Origin: Ectocarpus siliculosus | Taxonomy: Eukaryota; Sar; Phaeophyceae; Ectocarpales; Ectocarpaceae | Length of the DNA stretch: 64,000 nt | Direction: 5' to 3' | Assembly: GCA_000310025.1 (NCBI GenBank) | Contig: FN649003.1 | Span: 26,111 to 90,110, forward strand | Part shown: positions 1 to 22,400 of the stretch, in pieces | How the letters are laid out: each line of letters starts with the position of its first letter | Numbering within the stretch: position 1 is the first letter of the stretch | Notes under the pieces: generated by a model | Databases searched by the model: none | Told to the model about the DNA's origin: nothing | What the model saw: only the letters and a program-made list of their open reading frames with translations | Program-made: the position numbers and the translations under genes

Positions 1-495
1 GGGGCGGGGGCGGGGCGGGACCGGAGTTATAACAACCGAAAATATTGTTGTTCGCAAAACTGTCGCAAAATTGACCACCTGTGGAAACATTTGAGGCGGC
101 GTTTGGGGGTACCGCTACGGATACCGCGGCTAAAACGATAGAGCAACAAGTAATTCCTTGTCAACCATGACGATCTGCGACAACATCACAACTAATGCGA
201 AGCAAATGAACACGGCGGACGAAAGCAGCAAGTACAGCAGCCACAAGAGCTTTGCCAGATGTGACAAGAAAACCCAAGCAGGAAACCCAACAAACGCCAA
301 AGGCCAAGGCTAGACCAGTCCACGCAAAATAATTAAGCCAACCATCACAACCACCAGCCGTACAAAGCTTGCGCTACACCACTTTAAGTATGAAGAGCAT
401 TGCATGCCCGTGAATCAACTTCTTCCGCACTCCCCCGGGGAACCCCAACGATTACAAATCGTGTCTGCGTTTCTTACCCTGCTGTAAGCCCAAAG

Positions 496-530
496 TCTTT
501 TCAATAGTCGGCCGGTTACCGCGGTCGACA
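496..530 (+). repeat. Intronic D-arm-like repeat, copy 1
   Basis: A diverged copy of a roughly 40-bp element whose best copies read TCATTGGTCAGCCGGTTAGC followed by GCGGTCGATGC. Here the GCCGGTTACCGCGGTCGA core is kept. Confidence 0.6.
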
Positions 531-632
531 CAAATCGAACCACACACACACCGCCGGGGGGGGGGAGGGGCATGACCGAAAAGCGTGTTCTCGTTTTCTA
601 TTCGCTACACAAGACTGTAAGACTGCAAGACT

Positions 633-673
633 GATGTCCTTTCATCGGCCAGCCGGTGTCCACGGTCGATGCA
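633..673 (+). repeat. Intronic D-arm-like repeat, copy 2
   Basis: Keeps TTTCATCGGCCAGCCGGT and CGGTCGATGC of the family consensus and is followed by an A-rich stretch. Confidence 0.65.
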
Positions 674-761
674 AAAGTAAAGAACCACAATCACAACAAC
701 AAAAAAACACTCACACAAAAAACCATACTCTTTGATTAGAAAGTTTGTGTTTAAAATAGGA

Positions 762-802
762 TGACGTATTTTCATTGGTCAGCCGGTTAGCGCGGTCGAT
801 GC
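762..802 (+). repeat. Intronic D-arm-like repeat, copy 3
   Basis: Near-consensus copy beginning TGACGTATTTTCATTGG and ending GCGCGGTCGATGCC. It lies just downstream of SNF1 exon 7. Confidence 0.75.
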
Positions 803-837
803 CAGCTCCAACAAAAACATATACACAAAATACACAC

Positions 838-10045
<9,208 letters not shown>

Positions 10046-10491
10046 GCGAACCGGCCGCTCGCGTCGGACTCGACGTACTGCGTGGTTTCAACCCTACTGA
10101 CAGCTGTGCGCAGGTCGTGCTGCGTGGCTGTTTTTCACTGTTGAGGCTGCTGGCACTCAGGGGACGGGGCTTCACAGAATGAATGTGCGTATACCCACAA
10201 CTGCAGTAAATAACCGGTGCGTCACCCCCGGCGAGGACTGCATATGGGACGCGTTCCGTTGTTGTCCGTTGTTTGTTGTTTGCTGTGGGAGCTTGTTTGG
10301 GAGCCGAGAGGTCTCACTATCCCGTGCAACACGACCCTGCCTCGGAGGAGAGCCATTGCGTTATTTACTGGCAGCCCGGAACAACTTGTTGGAGATAGTG
10401 ACCTGGGCAACCAACCCGCACGGCAAGAGAGCACCTCTCGGAGGAAAAGGAAAATCTAAGGCTGGGAACGGCAGAGAGGGAGAGAGAGACC
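10046..10491. promoter_or_regulatory. Shared divergent promoter interval SNF1 / NAA15
   Basis: The start codons of the two divergent genes are 446 bp apart (10045 on minus, 10492 on plus), so both promoters and 5' UTRs must sit in or overlap this interval unless further 5' exons exist. I see no TATA box. A GA-rich stretch (10472-10490) lies directly before the NAA15 ATG. No other gene fits here. Confidence 0.6.
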
Positions 10492-13400
10492 ATGGCTTCC
10501 ATCCCTGACAACCGCAAGCTGCCGAAGAGGGAGGCGGATCTCTTCAAGTCTATCCTGGTGAGAGCAGAGCAAACTAGCTCTTTCCTCGCCTGGAGTTTGC
10601 ATGCAGTACGCGCGTGTGCCCTTCTTTCCCTTCCTCTTCTCGCTGTCACGTCTGTTGCATGCGGCATCTTACGGCGCACCGACATCAGCAGAGAGAGTCT
10701 AACTGGAGGCAGGCGTGGTGGCCTGTGAATGCAATTGTAACGCAACTGCGTCCCCTGGGCTTCGGCCACGATTTTCGGGATCGATGGTGGATCGATGCTG
10801 CCAGCCTGCCTTCCGCGCGGGCGCCTTCGTAGTCGGTTGCTGCAGCATTTGCTTCATTTGCGGTCCCGGATCTGTAAGCAAGACACCATCATCCGTGTGT
10901 TCAGCAGTATATTGTACAGCAGGCAAGGGGAAGAGCACCTGCGTGCCTCGCGTTCAGTGCAACTAGCAGAGTCTGTGCCCCAACGACGAGTCCATCAAAT
11001 CTTAATTGGGGCTACCAACACCGAATCGGCTGGACGGATAGTGCAAAACAGCAGGTCGGCATGTGTTTCAATACTGCTTGTATCTATACTAGCAGACTAA
11101 ACTTCCATCACGTTGCCACAGCAAGACTGTTGGGATGGATACTTTCTAGCGGGCCAAGGGAATTGGCCGATCGGCCTACATACTTGTACGCTGGGCACCC
11201 GGCTCCCAGTATTCAGATTATGAGACAGCTCGAATATTCCATCCGTTTCACGCGACTTTCGCCGACCTTCATCAGATCGAACGCCCTCGTTTACAAGGCC
11301 TGCCATATATCGTAGGGCCATCTGCTATCCTTTTTGTTGTGCATCCCGTCACTTCCCTTTCTTGCCTCTCGTGCGATTCCCTCAACTTGCATATATGGAG
11401 TGTGTGCGTGTACCGGCGGTAACGGACAGCTGTCCCTTGCTGACAGCGTATGGACCTGTTCGTCTCTGTGTTTCCGTAGACACACGCGCAAAGCTTGGTG
11501 CACGTGTATTGACGAAAGTAACCCCACCCAAGAGCGATAAACGCGTTCAGCGTTAAAACGAAGACAAAAACTGTCATGTCTCAATTGTTCCGTTGACTTG
11601 CAGCCCCCACGGCGGCAGCCGCAACATCGGCCATGTCTCCATCCCTGTTTCATGGTGTCCGAAGATGTCTTGCACGCGTATCTATTAATAGTCGACCCAT
11701 CGTGCACGAGAGACACGAGAGCCGTGCAGCCGCGGCCGTTGGGTTAAAAGCTTTTGAAGCACCCCGCCCTTTGTGGATAGGACGGGCGGAGAGTCGCACG
11801 GGGGCCCTGCACGAGAACCCTCGTTAGTATACCTTGGGTAGACTTTTTTCAACTGCTTTATTGAACCGGTTGTCCGCTGGGTGCGGAACACAGCCTTGCG
11901 GAACGCCGCCCACTCCGATGGCACAGGTGCTCGCACATGCTGCTGCCTGCAAACGTGCCCAATCACGGGTCGTGCGTCAGCGCTCTGCGGGGCGTGCTCG
12001 ACCCTTTGTCTGTCCACCAAAGGCATTACTTTTGGGAAGCACGGCCTGACTGCTACCCCCCCCCCCCCCTACACGCGCAAAAACAAGCAAAGCGTTCGTC
12101 TCGAAATTTGGAGGTGCAGTCGTTGATGGTCTACCCACAAACCAGCAAATCCAGCAGCAGGTGTGCCTTCCCTCTTTTCAGCGCTTGTTCAACGCCAGCA
12201 AACCCGTTTGTGGCGCATCGCACCCCGTTTGTCGAACGGCCCGAGAGAAGCAATAGCTGCCCCCCCCCCTCCCCCGGCCCCGCCTCTCGCCCACGGATGT
12301 GATGCGGCGGTCGACCGGTGACTTCCCGCTGCCTCGTGGACACGGCAGAAACTGTACGAGCGGAAGGAGTACAAGAAGGGTCTCAAGGCGGCGGAGGCGG
12401 TGCTCAAGAAGTTCCCCACCCATGGAGAGACGCTGGCGATGAAGGGACTGACCCTCAACGCCCTGGGCAAAAAGGAAGAGGCGCACGACCATGTCCGAAG
12501 GGGGCTCCGTGCGGACCTGCGCAGGTGGGTGGGTGGGTTGGCTTTGCTGGACCAAAGCAAGATGCTGAAGGAGGAGGGGGGGTGTAATCATGTCAACGTA
12601 CGCCGTAGGCGATGGACCATTGGTCTTTGATTTCGCATACCTACAGTGCCGGGCACTCCTTTGCTCTTGATGCTTCTCCCTCGACCCCTTTTTTTGACCT
12701 TTTGGCTTTTTTGCCCTCTTCACCGTCTGCTACCGCCCGCTGTGCGGCGACATACAATGCATTCATTCATTACCGACACCGACGTAAACACCGACAACAA
12801 CAACGTCAACGACAACCTGTGTGGCGAAAAACACAATTCATTCATTTCCGACACCGACGTGGACACCACCACCACCACCAACGACAACGACAACGTCAAC
12901 GACAACAACAACAACAACAACAACAACAACGACGACAGTCACGTGTGCTGGCACGTGTATGGCCTGCTCCACCGGTCGGAGCGCAACTACGCCGAGGCGA
13001 TCAAGAGCTACCTCAACGCTCTCAAGCACGAGCCGGAGAACCTGCAGATCCTCAAGGACCTCGCCGCCCTGCAGATACAGATCCGGGAAGTCAAGGTGCG
13101 CCCGCCGGTCTGCCTGCCTCTCTCGCCGAACTGATGATGATAGTAGTGTGTTTTCTTGAGGCTCGCTATTTTTTTTTGTCAAAGTGAAACCGACGAAGGG
13201 ACGATGCAAGTCTTAGTATGGGATGGGGTCAGATTCCTTGTATTTCGAAACATATTACAAGCAAAGAGGTCGCGATGCCTTCCCGAATACGGTTGTACAC
13301 GGGACTAAGGACTGGGTAGGGCCTACGGAGAGACCTCGTGAGGGGCCGTTGCAGTCGGCACCCGGATATAATTGAAACACCAGTTTGGGATCGAGGCTCA

Positions 13401-16400
13401 AATCTCTTGGTAGTATTTCGTTGCCACCTTGGACGATAGACTAAATATTCTCGTTTTTTTTCAGTAACCCAACCTTTTTGCTGCCGAGGGAACGCGAGGC
13501 CAATACGATATTTCGAAAGTTCCGTCGGAGCGATTTTCTTTGCAGAACAGGTGCCCCCGACGACGACGTCGACAACAATTCGGAAATTCCCCAACAGTCA
13601 GACCGTGTGTAGCGCGCGTGAGATTGTTCTTAATGAAACCGGCTGTTTTTTTCTTGTTTGCTTCTTAGGGTTTCGTGGAGACTCGCCGGAAGCTCCTTGG
13701 GCTCAAGTCCAACCTCCAGCAGAACTGGACGGCGTACGCGGTGGCCAATCACGTGGCCGGTAACGCGGAGACGACCGTGCAGGCCATCGATGCCTTCGTC
13801 AAGACCCTCAAGGTTCGGTAACGTCGTTACTTGTAGGATTTCATCAACGGCGGTGTGTGCGTTAGGACGCAGGAATGATGTGATTTCTTTCTCGAGATGA
13901 ATCACATGACTTTTTTTTTTCTTTGGCGACTCTCAGCGGCGATGATGTTGTGACGGCAAGATGCCAATCGGTGCGACGGCACGGTGTCAATCGTTGGCGA
14001 TAAACCGGTGCCGGCAATCGGTATCGCTGATATTTGTTGACTGATCATAACTCGTGACTGGTGTATACCAAGAACGGCACAACGCGGCCATTGAGCACGC
14101 CACCCACCACTCAAACCACGCGTCCGCCCGTCAGCTCATGCATGCCCCCCCCCCTTGTTGTTGTGCTGATGGCACGCAGGGAGACAGGTACCAGCGGGCG
14201 GACGAGCGGTATCCCCACAGCGAGCTGCTGCTGTACAAGAACCTCGCTCTCAGCGACGCGGGTATGACCCAGGAGGCTCTCGACCACCTCGAGGAGTGCT
14301 CGGATAAGGTGGGGACAAACACCACAGCGAAGGCTGACGCTACACGTGGGACGCCCGTCGCGTAGCCCAGTCTTTCGGCATTCTGGATACAAATATGTAT
14401 GTGATCGAGGCGGCCTTTTCTTGGAACCTCCTCTTGTTTTGTTTATCTATGAATTCTAGTTTTTTTTTTTGTTTGCCGACCAGTTAGCGGCGTGCTCAAA
14501 CAGAGTGACGTGACGAAGGCCCAGCTAGCGCCCCGTGCAGCCGACAGTCAGCATGCTATTTTCATTCTGTCCGCCTTTGTTTGAACTTGTCTTGTAGCCA
14601 ATCGTTACACGCTTACCTTTTTTGGAATTGCTCTCCTTTCCTAAGCCCGGAACAAAAAGCTGGTTCATTTTCAAGTTGGTTCATTTTCAAGTGGTTTGGC
14701 ATTGTTGCACTCGGGCCCCAGTAACAGTCTTGTATTTTTGTTACGATGTACATGAGAGACCTAAAAGACTAGCCGTTCGAAATAGATGATACTCCAATCG
14801 TAGGGAGGTGTTGATTGAAGTCTTATCAGTGAATGTGGATTTATGTTGCTGGCTACTTTCGTTTTTTTTTGCGGCATCTTTAAGCGTTGCATCCTTGAAC
14901 CTTTTGTCGACCTTCACCCCCTTGACAGGTGATGGACAAGCTCGGGTGGACGAAAAAGAAGGGTGAGCTGCTGCTGGCCCTGGGAAGGCACGAAGACGCC
15001 GAGAAGATATACAGGTACCCCCCCACCCTAACCGCGGGGAGATTCACCGCAAGCAGGGCAGAGAAAGGGGCGACGCGGGGTCATTTTCGTAGGGCAATGC
15101 GGAAGAGAAGAGTAGTTGACAAAGCTGAGGGGCGTGGGTGTATGCGGGAAAGTTACAATAGCTGGAGGGAAGCCCTCGAGGAGGGGAGGTGATGAAAATG
15201 ATGGATGGATGTTTCGTGGTGAAGTTTGGTGCACGAGACAACGACCGATCCATGTGGTGGGAGACGATAAATGATAACCGTAACGTACACGTCTAAGAGG
15301 AGCGGGGACAGTGTAGAGAGCCCTGCGTAAAGTTGAGCCGGGTTCCAAGGGGCGCTGGCCTGCTTTTTGGGGCGCCCGTGTTCGAGGAGTCGGGAGTGCA
15401 CTCGTTCCAGACATCGAGGAGGGCTGTCTCGAAAACTCGGGCTCGGTCGATGGTGAAATAAGTACAGGAGGCACCGCAGTTTTCCCACACACGACCTCCC
15501 CCCTCCCTACTGACCACCGCAGGGAGCTGCTGGACAGGGGAGACGAGGACTACACCTTCCACAGAGGGCTGCAGTGCGCGGTGCTGAAGCTGCCGCCCAA
15601 GCAGTGCGAGGAGGCACTCAAGCTCAGGGCCTGCGAGCTACCGTCGGGAGCGCTCAGGGCCGCGGGGAAGCTCGGGGAGGCGGAGGTGGAGACGCTCACG
15701 AAGCTTTACCGCGGGCTCAGGGAGAGGTTTGAGGGGAGCCCCGCGGCCGCGCGCATCCCGCTGACGTTCTTGGAGGGGGAGGAACTCCGCTCGTCTCTAG
15801 GTGAGAGCGATGATGCATTCCTGTGGTTTGGGCTGTTTTTTCGCGGGGGGGGGGGGCGGCGGGTACTGGCATGACGAACGCAGGCAGGTACGCGATCTTT
15901 ATTTTATTTTTCTTCCTGTTTTCTATTTTGTCTCATATTTGTCGTGATTTGTCCTGTGTTTTGTCCCGGTGTGTTTTGCTCCTATGATACCCCTGTGCAA
16001 AGAACATCGATCTATATCATTCGGTTTTGCTGCCCTAGTACCGCACACCCCCGTGTACAACAACTCCGGTAGTGTGCGATACATGGTGACGAACTCGCGC
16101 AGGCGATACGGACCTTTATTTTGTTGCGCACTGCCTACGATATCTTGGGTACCGTAGGAGGCGGATAGATGGCACCCCCTCTAGACTGATTTTGAAAGCT
16201 CGATTGCTCCACAACCAAGATTGTCTGTACCGTACCGTATACCGTACCGTGGTAGAGGTGGAGAGATGGCACCCCCCCTAGATTTTGAAAGCTCTACATT
16301 GCTCCACAACCGAGCTTATGCCATCACCAAAAGTGTTGGTTTTGGAAACATCTTGTCGACGGCACTCCGTAGGCGTATCGGGCTCTTTACGCCCCCCCCC

Positions 16401-19400
16401 TTGGTTACGGAGCGATCGAGCTTTGAAATTCGCTCCAGGGGGGGGTGCCATCTCTCCGCCCGTTGATGTACTTGCGAGCGATACTGAGCAGATCACGGCA
16501 GGCATGCCTCTGTACCGGTGCTGTATGAGGACCACCTAACCCTAGCCCTAGCCGGAGCTTGTCTTTACTTCCCATCCCAATCGAGTACGAGGGAGGTTCC
16601 TAGTGCGCTGTTTGAATCCTTGAGTTGGAGTTGCCCCCGCCCGCATGTCCCTAGTTATGCCGTTGATTCCCCTGTACTTGCATCCCATAGCAACTTAAAT
16701 CGATACAAACACTCGCAATCCTATAACGCGCCGTGGTGTGCAGCGAGTGGTCGCCTGCAGGGTAGACCTGTCCAGCACGCGCAGTTTGGTGGCGGCAGAG
16801 TCGGCATAAAACGAAGAAAAGAACGACGAACGGCTGCTGCTTTTTTTGTTTATTCTTGCTAGTTTGTTCGCGTTGGAGTGGTTGGGCGTGATGTTCTTGT
16901 TTTTTGCGCGTTTTTTTGCCGGTTGTCTCTTGTGCGCGCGTGCGGCTTTGTTGGCGATGGCAGACGCGTACATGCGGCGCTACCTCCGCAAGGGTGTACC
17001 CTCTCTGGGCACGGACCTTTCCTCCGTGTTCGAGAAACAGGGGGCCCCGACGTCTGTAGCGGCAGGGGGTGACGCGGATGGCGGGGAGGAGAAGCTGGGG
17101 AGACCGTCCCCTGTGGTTACCGACGCCTTCGATCTGCGGAACCACCCTGTCCAGCAGATGGTCATGGACCTGACGAAAAGGTGAGGATTGGCTATTGAAT
17201 CAGATATCTGTGTAACCTTGTAGAATCTTATTTGCGCATTGTGGGGGGGCTTCGGTAGGACTGTAGTGTTAATACCCCGACTGTTCCGCAACGCAGTCAT
17301 TCTGAGCTGCTTCGTACCCGCATGGTTCAAAACTACCGGTGATGGGGGGTTTGTGCGTGCTTCCGTCCGGGCTTGGAGAGTCGCAAAGAAGACTATATCA
17401 AACCAGCGGAGCCGTGGTGGAGCCACGAACCCATCTTGTTTGTCTACAACGCTTGGTATCTACCCACGCCCTCGGCTTCTCTATACCTTGGTAGTCTCTG
17501 CGACCTCAAACAGGCACTGCGCTGAATGCTGCGCTGAATGCTCACATTGACGAGTGTGGGCATGTGCGTGTGTTTGCGTGTGTTTGTTTGGTTTTGTTTT
17601 CTGTGAAGAGGACTGAGGATCCACGCAGATAAACCACGTTGTGCACCTCCTTCCAGCATAACGTCGCGGTCTTTCCCTCCCTCCCTCGTCCCCAAACCGA
17701 ACCCTTTGCACTCGACCGTAAAAAATGGATGGGTTTTGTGTTGTGGGGCCGACTTGGCAGTTTCGTCGAGTCTCTCCGATCGACCGGGAGGTTTCCTACT
17801 GCCGAGGGGGAGAAAGACGGCGACAAGGAGCCGGAGGAGACGTTGGCGTGGACGTTGTTCCTTCGGGCTCAGCTCGAAGAGAGGACGGGTTTCCTGCAGG
17901 AGGCCTACGATACTCTTGAGGTCAGCAAGTGCCGCATTAAGGAGGGGGGGGGGGTTCAGGCGAGGGTCTGCGTGTATAGTCACCCGCTGCTTGCCTCGAG
18001 TCCTTTTGCCGTTGACCATCCACGAGAGCCGGACGAGCGTCGTTCCCGGCATCGTTCCGGGCGCCTGTCCTTACTCCCAGCGGAGATGCCACCAGCGTTC
18101 GAGCGCCGCCATGCACGCAGTATTCAGGCTCCACCCAGGGCGCGCACGCGCTGGGGAGGGAGGGGGGGAGGGGGGGAGGCGGGGGGGTGCGGTGTAGTTT
18201 GAATATACAGTGACGTCGTTGAAGAGGATTTTCACATGATTGTGTTGTTGTGTCGTATTTGTGGCGGGAATAGCGTGCTGCATGCTGTGTGGTGGTGTGG
18301 GGTCCGAGTTCTTGAGTACATACATCACTTCTCTGCCCTATCTTTTTGGCCTCCGGTTTCCTCGATGCACACCTTCCTTCCGAACCCTTCCTCCGACCAC
18401 TCCTTCGGCGCCCGCCCCACCACCACAGGAATGCGCCGCGCTGCAGCCGACCATGCTTGACTTCCTGCAGCGGAAGGGCCGCGTGCTGAGGAAGATGGGG
18501 GCTCTGACGAGGGCAGCGGAGGCGGTAGACTCGGCCAGAATGCTCGACAAGGCGGACCGCTACATGAACAGCAAGGTGCGGCGTCAACATACCGTCCTGT
18601 GTGCCTACAATTGTAGGGTCGTTTCGTCCCGCGTGGTGTTGTACGGTTTGTAGACGGAATGCGTGCACGGAATGGCGATGCTGCCGTTTTTTTTTCTCGT
18701 CTCTGTTGCTTTTGGGCCTGGCGACTTTTGTTGTTTGGTCTGTTGGTTTTCCCAATGGGAGTGCGGCGACGAGGCACTTGTCTCTTGTATGTCTCCCTTT
18801 GTGTGTGCATGTGTGTCTTTATGTCTCATCTCTTCCCTTGTGTCTCATTTTTTATTTTGTCGAATACCAAGTTTTGCCATTACCTCTTTTGTTTTCTTGC
18901 CCTCAGCACTTGTGGCGGACGAACCATTTACCCCGCACCCCACGGCAGGGATCGATCAGTTCGTCATTTCAACTCCCTTTTTGTTGCCGTTTCATCTTCT
19001 CCCCTCGGTCTTGAGTTGCTTGCCGACCCCTCTGTTAACCCCTGCCACCACCAAACCGTCGTATCCTGCGCAATCGCGATCACCTCGGGCGTCTTGGCGG
19101 CGCCACAGGCGACCAAGTATTTGCTGCGTGCCGGGCAGATCCCGAAGGCGGAGCAGACGATCGCTATCTTCACGAGGCACGAGGGGGACCCGCAGCACAA
19201 CCTCTTCGAGATGCAGTGCAGGTGCGCCGTGTTGTGTTGTTTATTATTTTTGTGAATGTTCTTGTGTTGTTGGTTGTTTATTTTGTTGCTGCTTTTGCTT
19301 TTGTTTCCCCTACTTCCAGCAGCAAAACGTTGTTGTTGTTCCTGCTTGAAGCGGCGGGACGTGCATGTGCTCTCTCCCCAGCGAAATGTCAGGAGCACAG

Positions 19401-22400
19401 CTGTCTGGGCGGGTGCTAAAGCTAACTACATGCTGCTTGTGCCCGCCGCCGCCGCCGCTTCCTTCTTTTGTTTTCCAGCTGGTTCGAGCTAGAATGGGCC
19501 GAGGCTCAGATCCGCGCCGGTAAGCCGGGCCTCGCGATGAAGAAGGCCCTCGCGGTGCACACGCACTTCGAGGACTTTGTGGAGGACCAGTTCGACTTCC
19601 ACACGTATTGCATGCGCAAGGTGAAGTTGCCGCGACATTATTGCTTTTCAATGCTGTTCATGGCGCGGCTATCGCTGTGTCATTCTGATGCCATTGCCGT
19701 TCCCTCATCGGCTGATTCATTCGCTTTTTGTCATTCCCGGACATACCGCCGTCCCGTACGGCCGTCTGGACATACCGCCGTCCCGTACGGCCGTCTGGCC
19801 ATCGCTGTGTTGCTGCCACAACCGGTTCATTCGCTTCGCTTTTCTAATTGTTGTGTCATGACCGGTTCGATACCATCTTGACCACTTCGTTATCGACATT
19901 TATTCTTCCCTGTTTTTGGGCAAACCGCCGTGTTCATTCCTTTTTTCATGCCCGCCCGTTACCGTCTCATAGATCATTACCGTTTCGTTTCCTGCTCGGA
20001 GAAACCTTGGCGACACCGTTCCCTTGCTTTTTTTTCCCCCGTCGACGACCGCTGCACCGTCGTGTCTCCACCTGCATATCGCCTCCTTGCCGTACTCAGT
20101 GCGACGGCATTTGGCAAGAAAATCTCCAAGTTTCGATCCCCATCGTCTCACTCGCAAGTCGTCCTGCCCCTTTGCCTCCGTGCGTCCGTCCGTGGGTGTT
20201 TTTTTTTTTTTTTTTGTCAGGTTACCCTCAGGTCGTACCTCGGGATGCTGCGCATGGTGGACGACCTTCGGTCGCAGAAAAGCTACCGCCGCGCGTCCGC
20301 GCTGCTGGTGCGGGCCTATCTCCGGCTGCACGACGAGCGCCCGGGGAGTGCCGGGGGCGGTGGCGCAGCGGGGCTGCCGGACATGACCAACATGACCGCT
20401 GCGGAGAAGAAGCGGGTCAAGGCGAAGGTTAGTGTGTACCTGCTTGTACTGTTTTAGAGGTTTTAGGGGGTAAGTTGGCGTGTGAGTGGCCACGGAAGGT
20501 GTCCGCATCCGTGGGTGTTGGAAGGTAGCTGAGCAGCGGCAGAAACGTTGTCTATTGCCAGGGCAACAGCAAGAACAATGGCTGCAAGGTTTTTTTTGTT
20601 TTTTGGCCTTGTTGAGACGACTCACCCCAGGTAGCTAGCTCCCCTTTCTGATTTTTTTACTTCGAGGGGTTCCCATGATTCGTTTTGTCAACAAGTCTAT
20701 GGAAGGGTGGTATCCCCTGGCACGTGCGGATTGACCGCGGGGAAATGAATTATTGAACGCGTGGTGTGTGGAGTGTGCATGATTTTCCGGATCCACTCTC
20801 GCATCCCACGTGCATCAAACAGTTTTCGTGTACTTGTAGTCGGAGGTGTACTTGTAGTCGGAGATGTACTTGTAGTCGGAGATGTACGGTGATTGCACTC
20901 GAATCTTCTGATGTACGAAGTACGTAGCTCTTTGTGATCCATACCACTGTTTTTCGCCTTTTAGCGTTCTCAGTTGGTTTTACTATGTGGGTTGTTTATT
21001 TTGTTCGCGAAGAGAATTGTTCTCTTGTGCGTGTAGGTGCCCTTGGGGTAGGTTAACGTACGCCTTGCTATGTTTCAACATATGTTTCTGACTTGTTGTT
21101 TTCCTTCTCTCAGGCCCGGAGGGATGCCAAGAAAAAGGCGGCGGAACAGGAGCTCGAGAAGCAGCAGATGCTTGATGAGGTGAGGCTGCCTGACGAGCGG
21201 CGAGTTTTATGACGTGGAACAGTGTGGTCCAGTTCCTATCTGCGGGGACCCGTTTCTCTTGCAGGGAGGTAGATTCCCCGACGCGACTCCCAACTGGTCA
21301 ACGGCTTGGTTGACTAATTGCACCCGTCGTGTAGCACTACGCTGGTGCAGGTTTATCGAGTTTTTTTTTGGTGCCCCGCTGCCGTCTTGCTTTTCATCTC
21401 CTCATGATTTTCTTGGGACGGGGGCATAAATGTTCTCCCAGTGGACGGTGCATGGGGTCCAGTGTCCAGTAGCATTCTGCGGGGACCCCACGTCTTATCG
21501 GCTCTTCCTCCTCCTGTGTTTTCGTGCGGTCAGGGGTGCATGTGTGGAGGATTGATTTCGCGTGGATGCCACGTCGCCAGTTCCCAGTCTTTCTCTCGTG
21601 TCATTTTCTTCGCAAGCCTTGCTACAGGCTTTAGACCCAGTTTCTGCTACAGACTCACCAGCCGCTGTTCCTCCACCCCACACGGTACCGCAGGCTGCCC
21701 GCCAGAGCGCCCTCGCCAAAGAGACCGCCAACGGCTCGTCCAAGACGGACGACGGCGGCGGCGGCGGCGAGAAGAAGGGGGGCCACAACAAACGCCGCGG
21801 GAGAGCGGCGGCGGCGCCACCCGTGGACCCGGACCCTCTGGGCCTGACGCTGCTGGAGAAGGACCCCCTCCCCGAGGCCGCGAGGCTGGTCGCGCTCCTG
21901 AGCGCGCACGCCGGGGCCTACGTGGAAACCCACCTGCTGGCGTTCGACGTGGCCATGAGGAGGGGGAAGTACCTGCTGGCTGCCCGGGCGGTCATCAGGT
22001 GTGTATTGTGTGTGTGTGTGTTTGTGTGTGTGTTTTTCACCGACCGTGCTACCCGGCTGATCAATGGAAATACATCATTTTGTTTTCGCCGGATAACAAA
22101 ACGCGAACAACTTTTTTCTCATCAGAAAGTGTCCTACCGACAGCGGGGGCGCCGGAGTTGGATGACGGTTTCCTTCTCGAAAGGTCAAGGAGAAGACTCA
22201 ATGCTAGCGTATGTGTGCGCTTCTGCTGAACTAGGGAGGGGTGGTGTGATACTTTGTTTTTCTTGGACGTGTTCGCTTTTTTCGACGGCAGCGGGTGTTG
22301 CTTGGTGTCATGGTGTGGGTTTGGACTGGGCGGTGGCGGGGTGCGCACCCAAAGTTGCCGATCGACCGGGTAGCGTGCGCAAGCTTTTACATAGCTTCTG

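Larger units (their letters stand above)
1..837. other. Downstream of SNF1 exon 7; intron or unresolved
   Basis: I see no convincing exon here. The stretch holds three copies of the short intronic repeat and a poly-G run near 558-570. It is probably intron 7 of the SNF1 gene, because exon 7 ends at 838 on a GTGTGT donor with an open phase. Confidence 0.5.

Noticed and set aside
12646-13134. 162-codon ORF with poly-Asn
   Set aside because: Its C-terminal part is NAA15 exon 3. The Asn/Thr portion is intronic microsatellite, absent from the NAA15 family.
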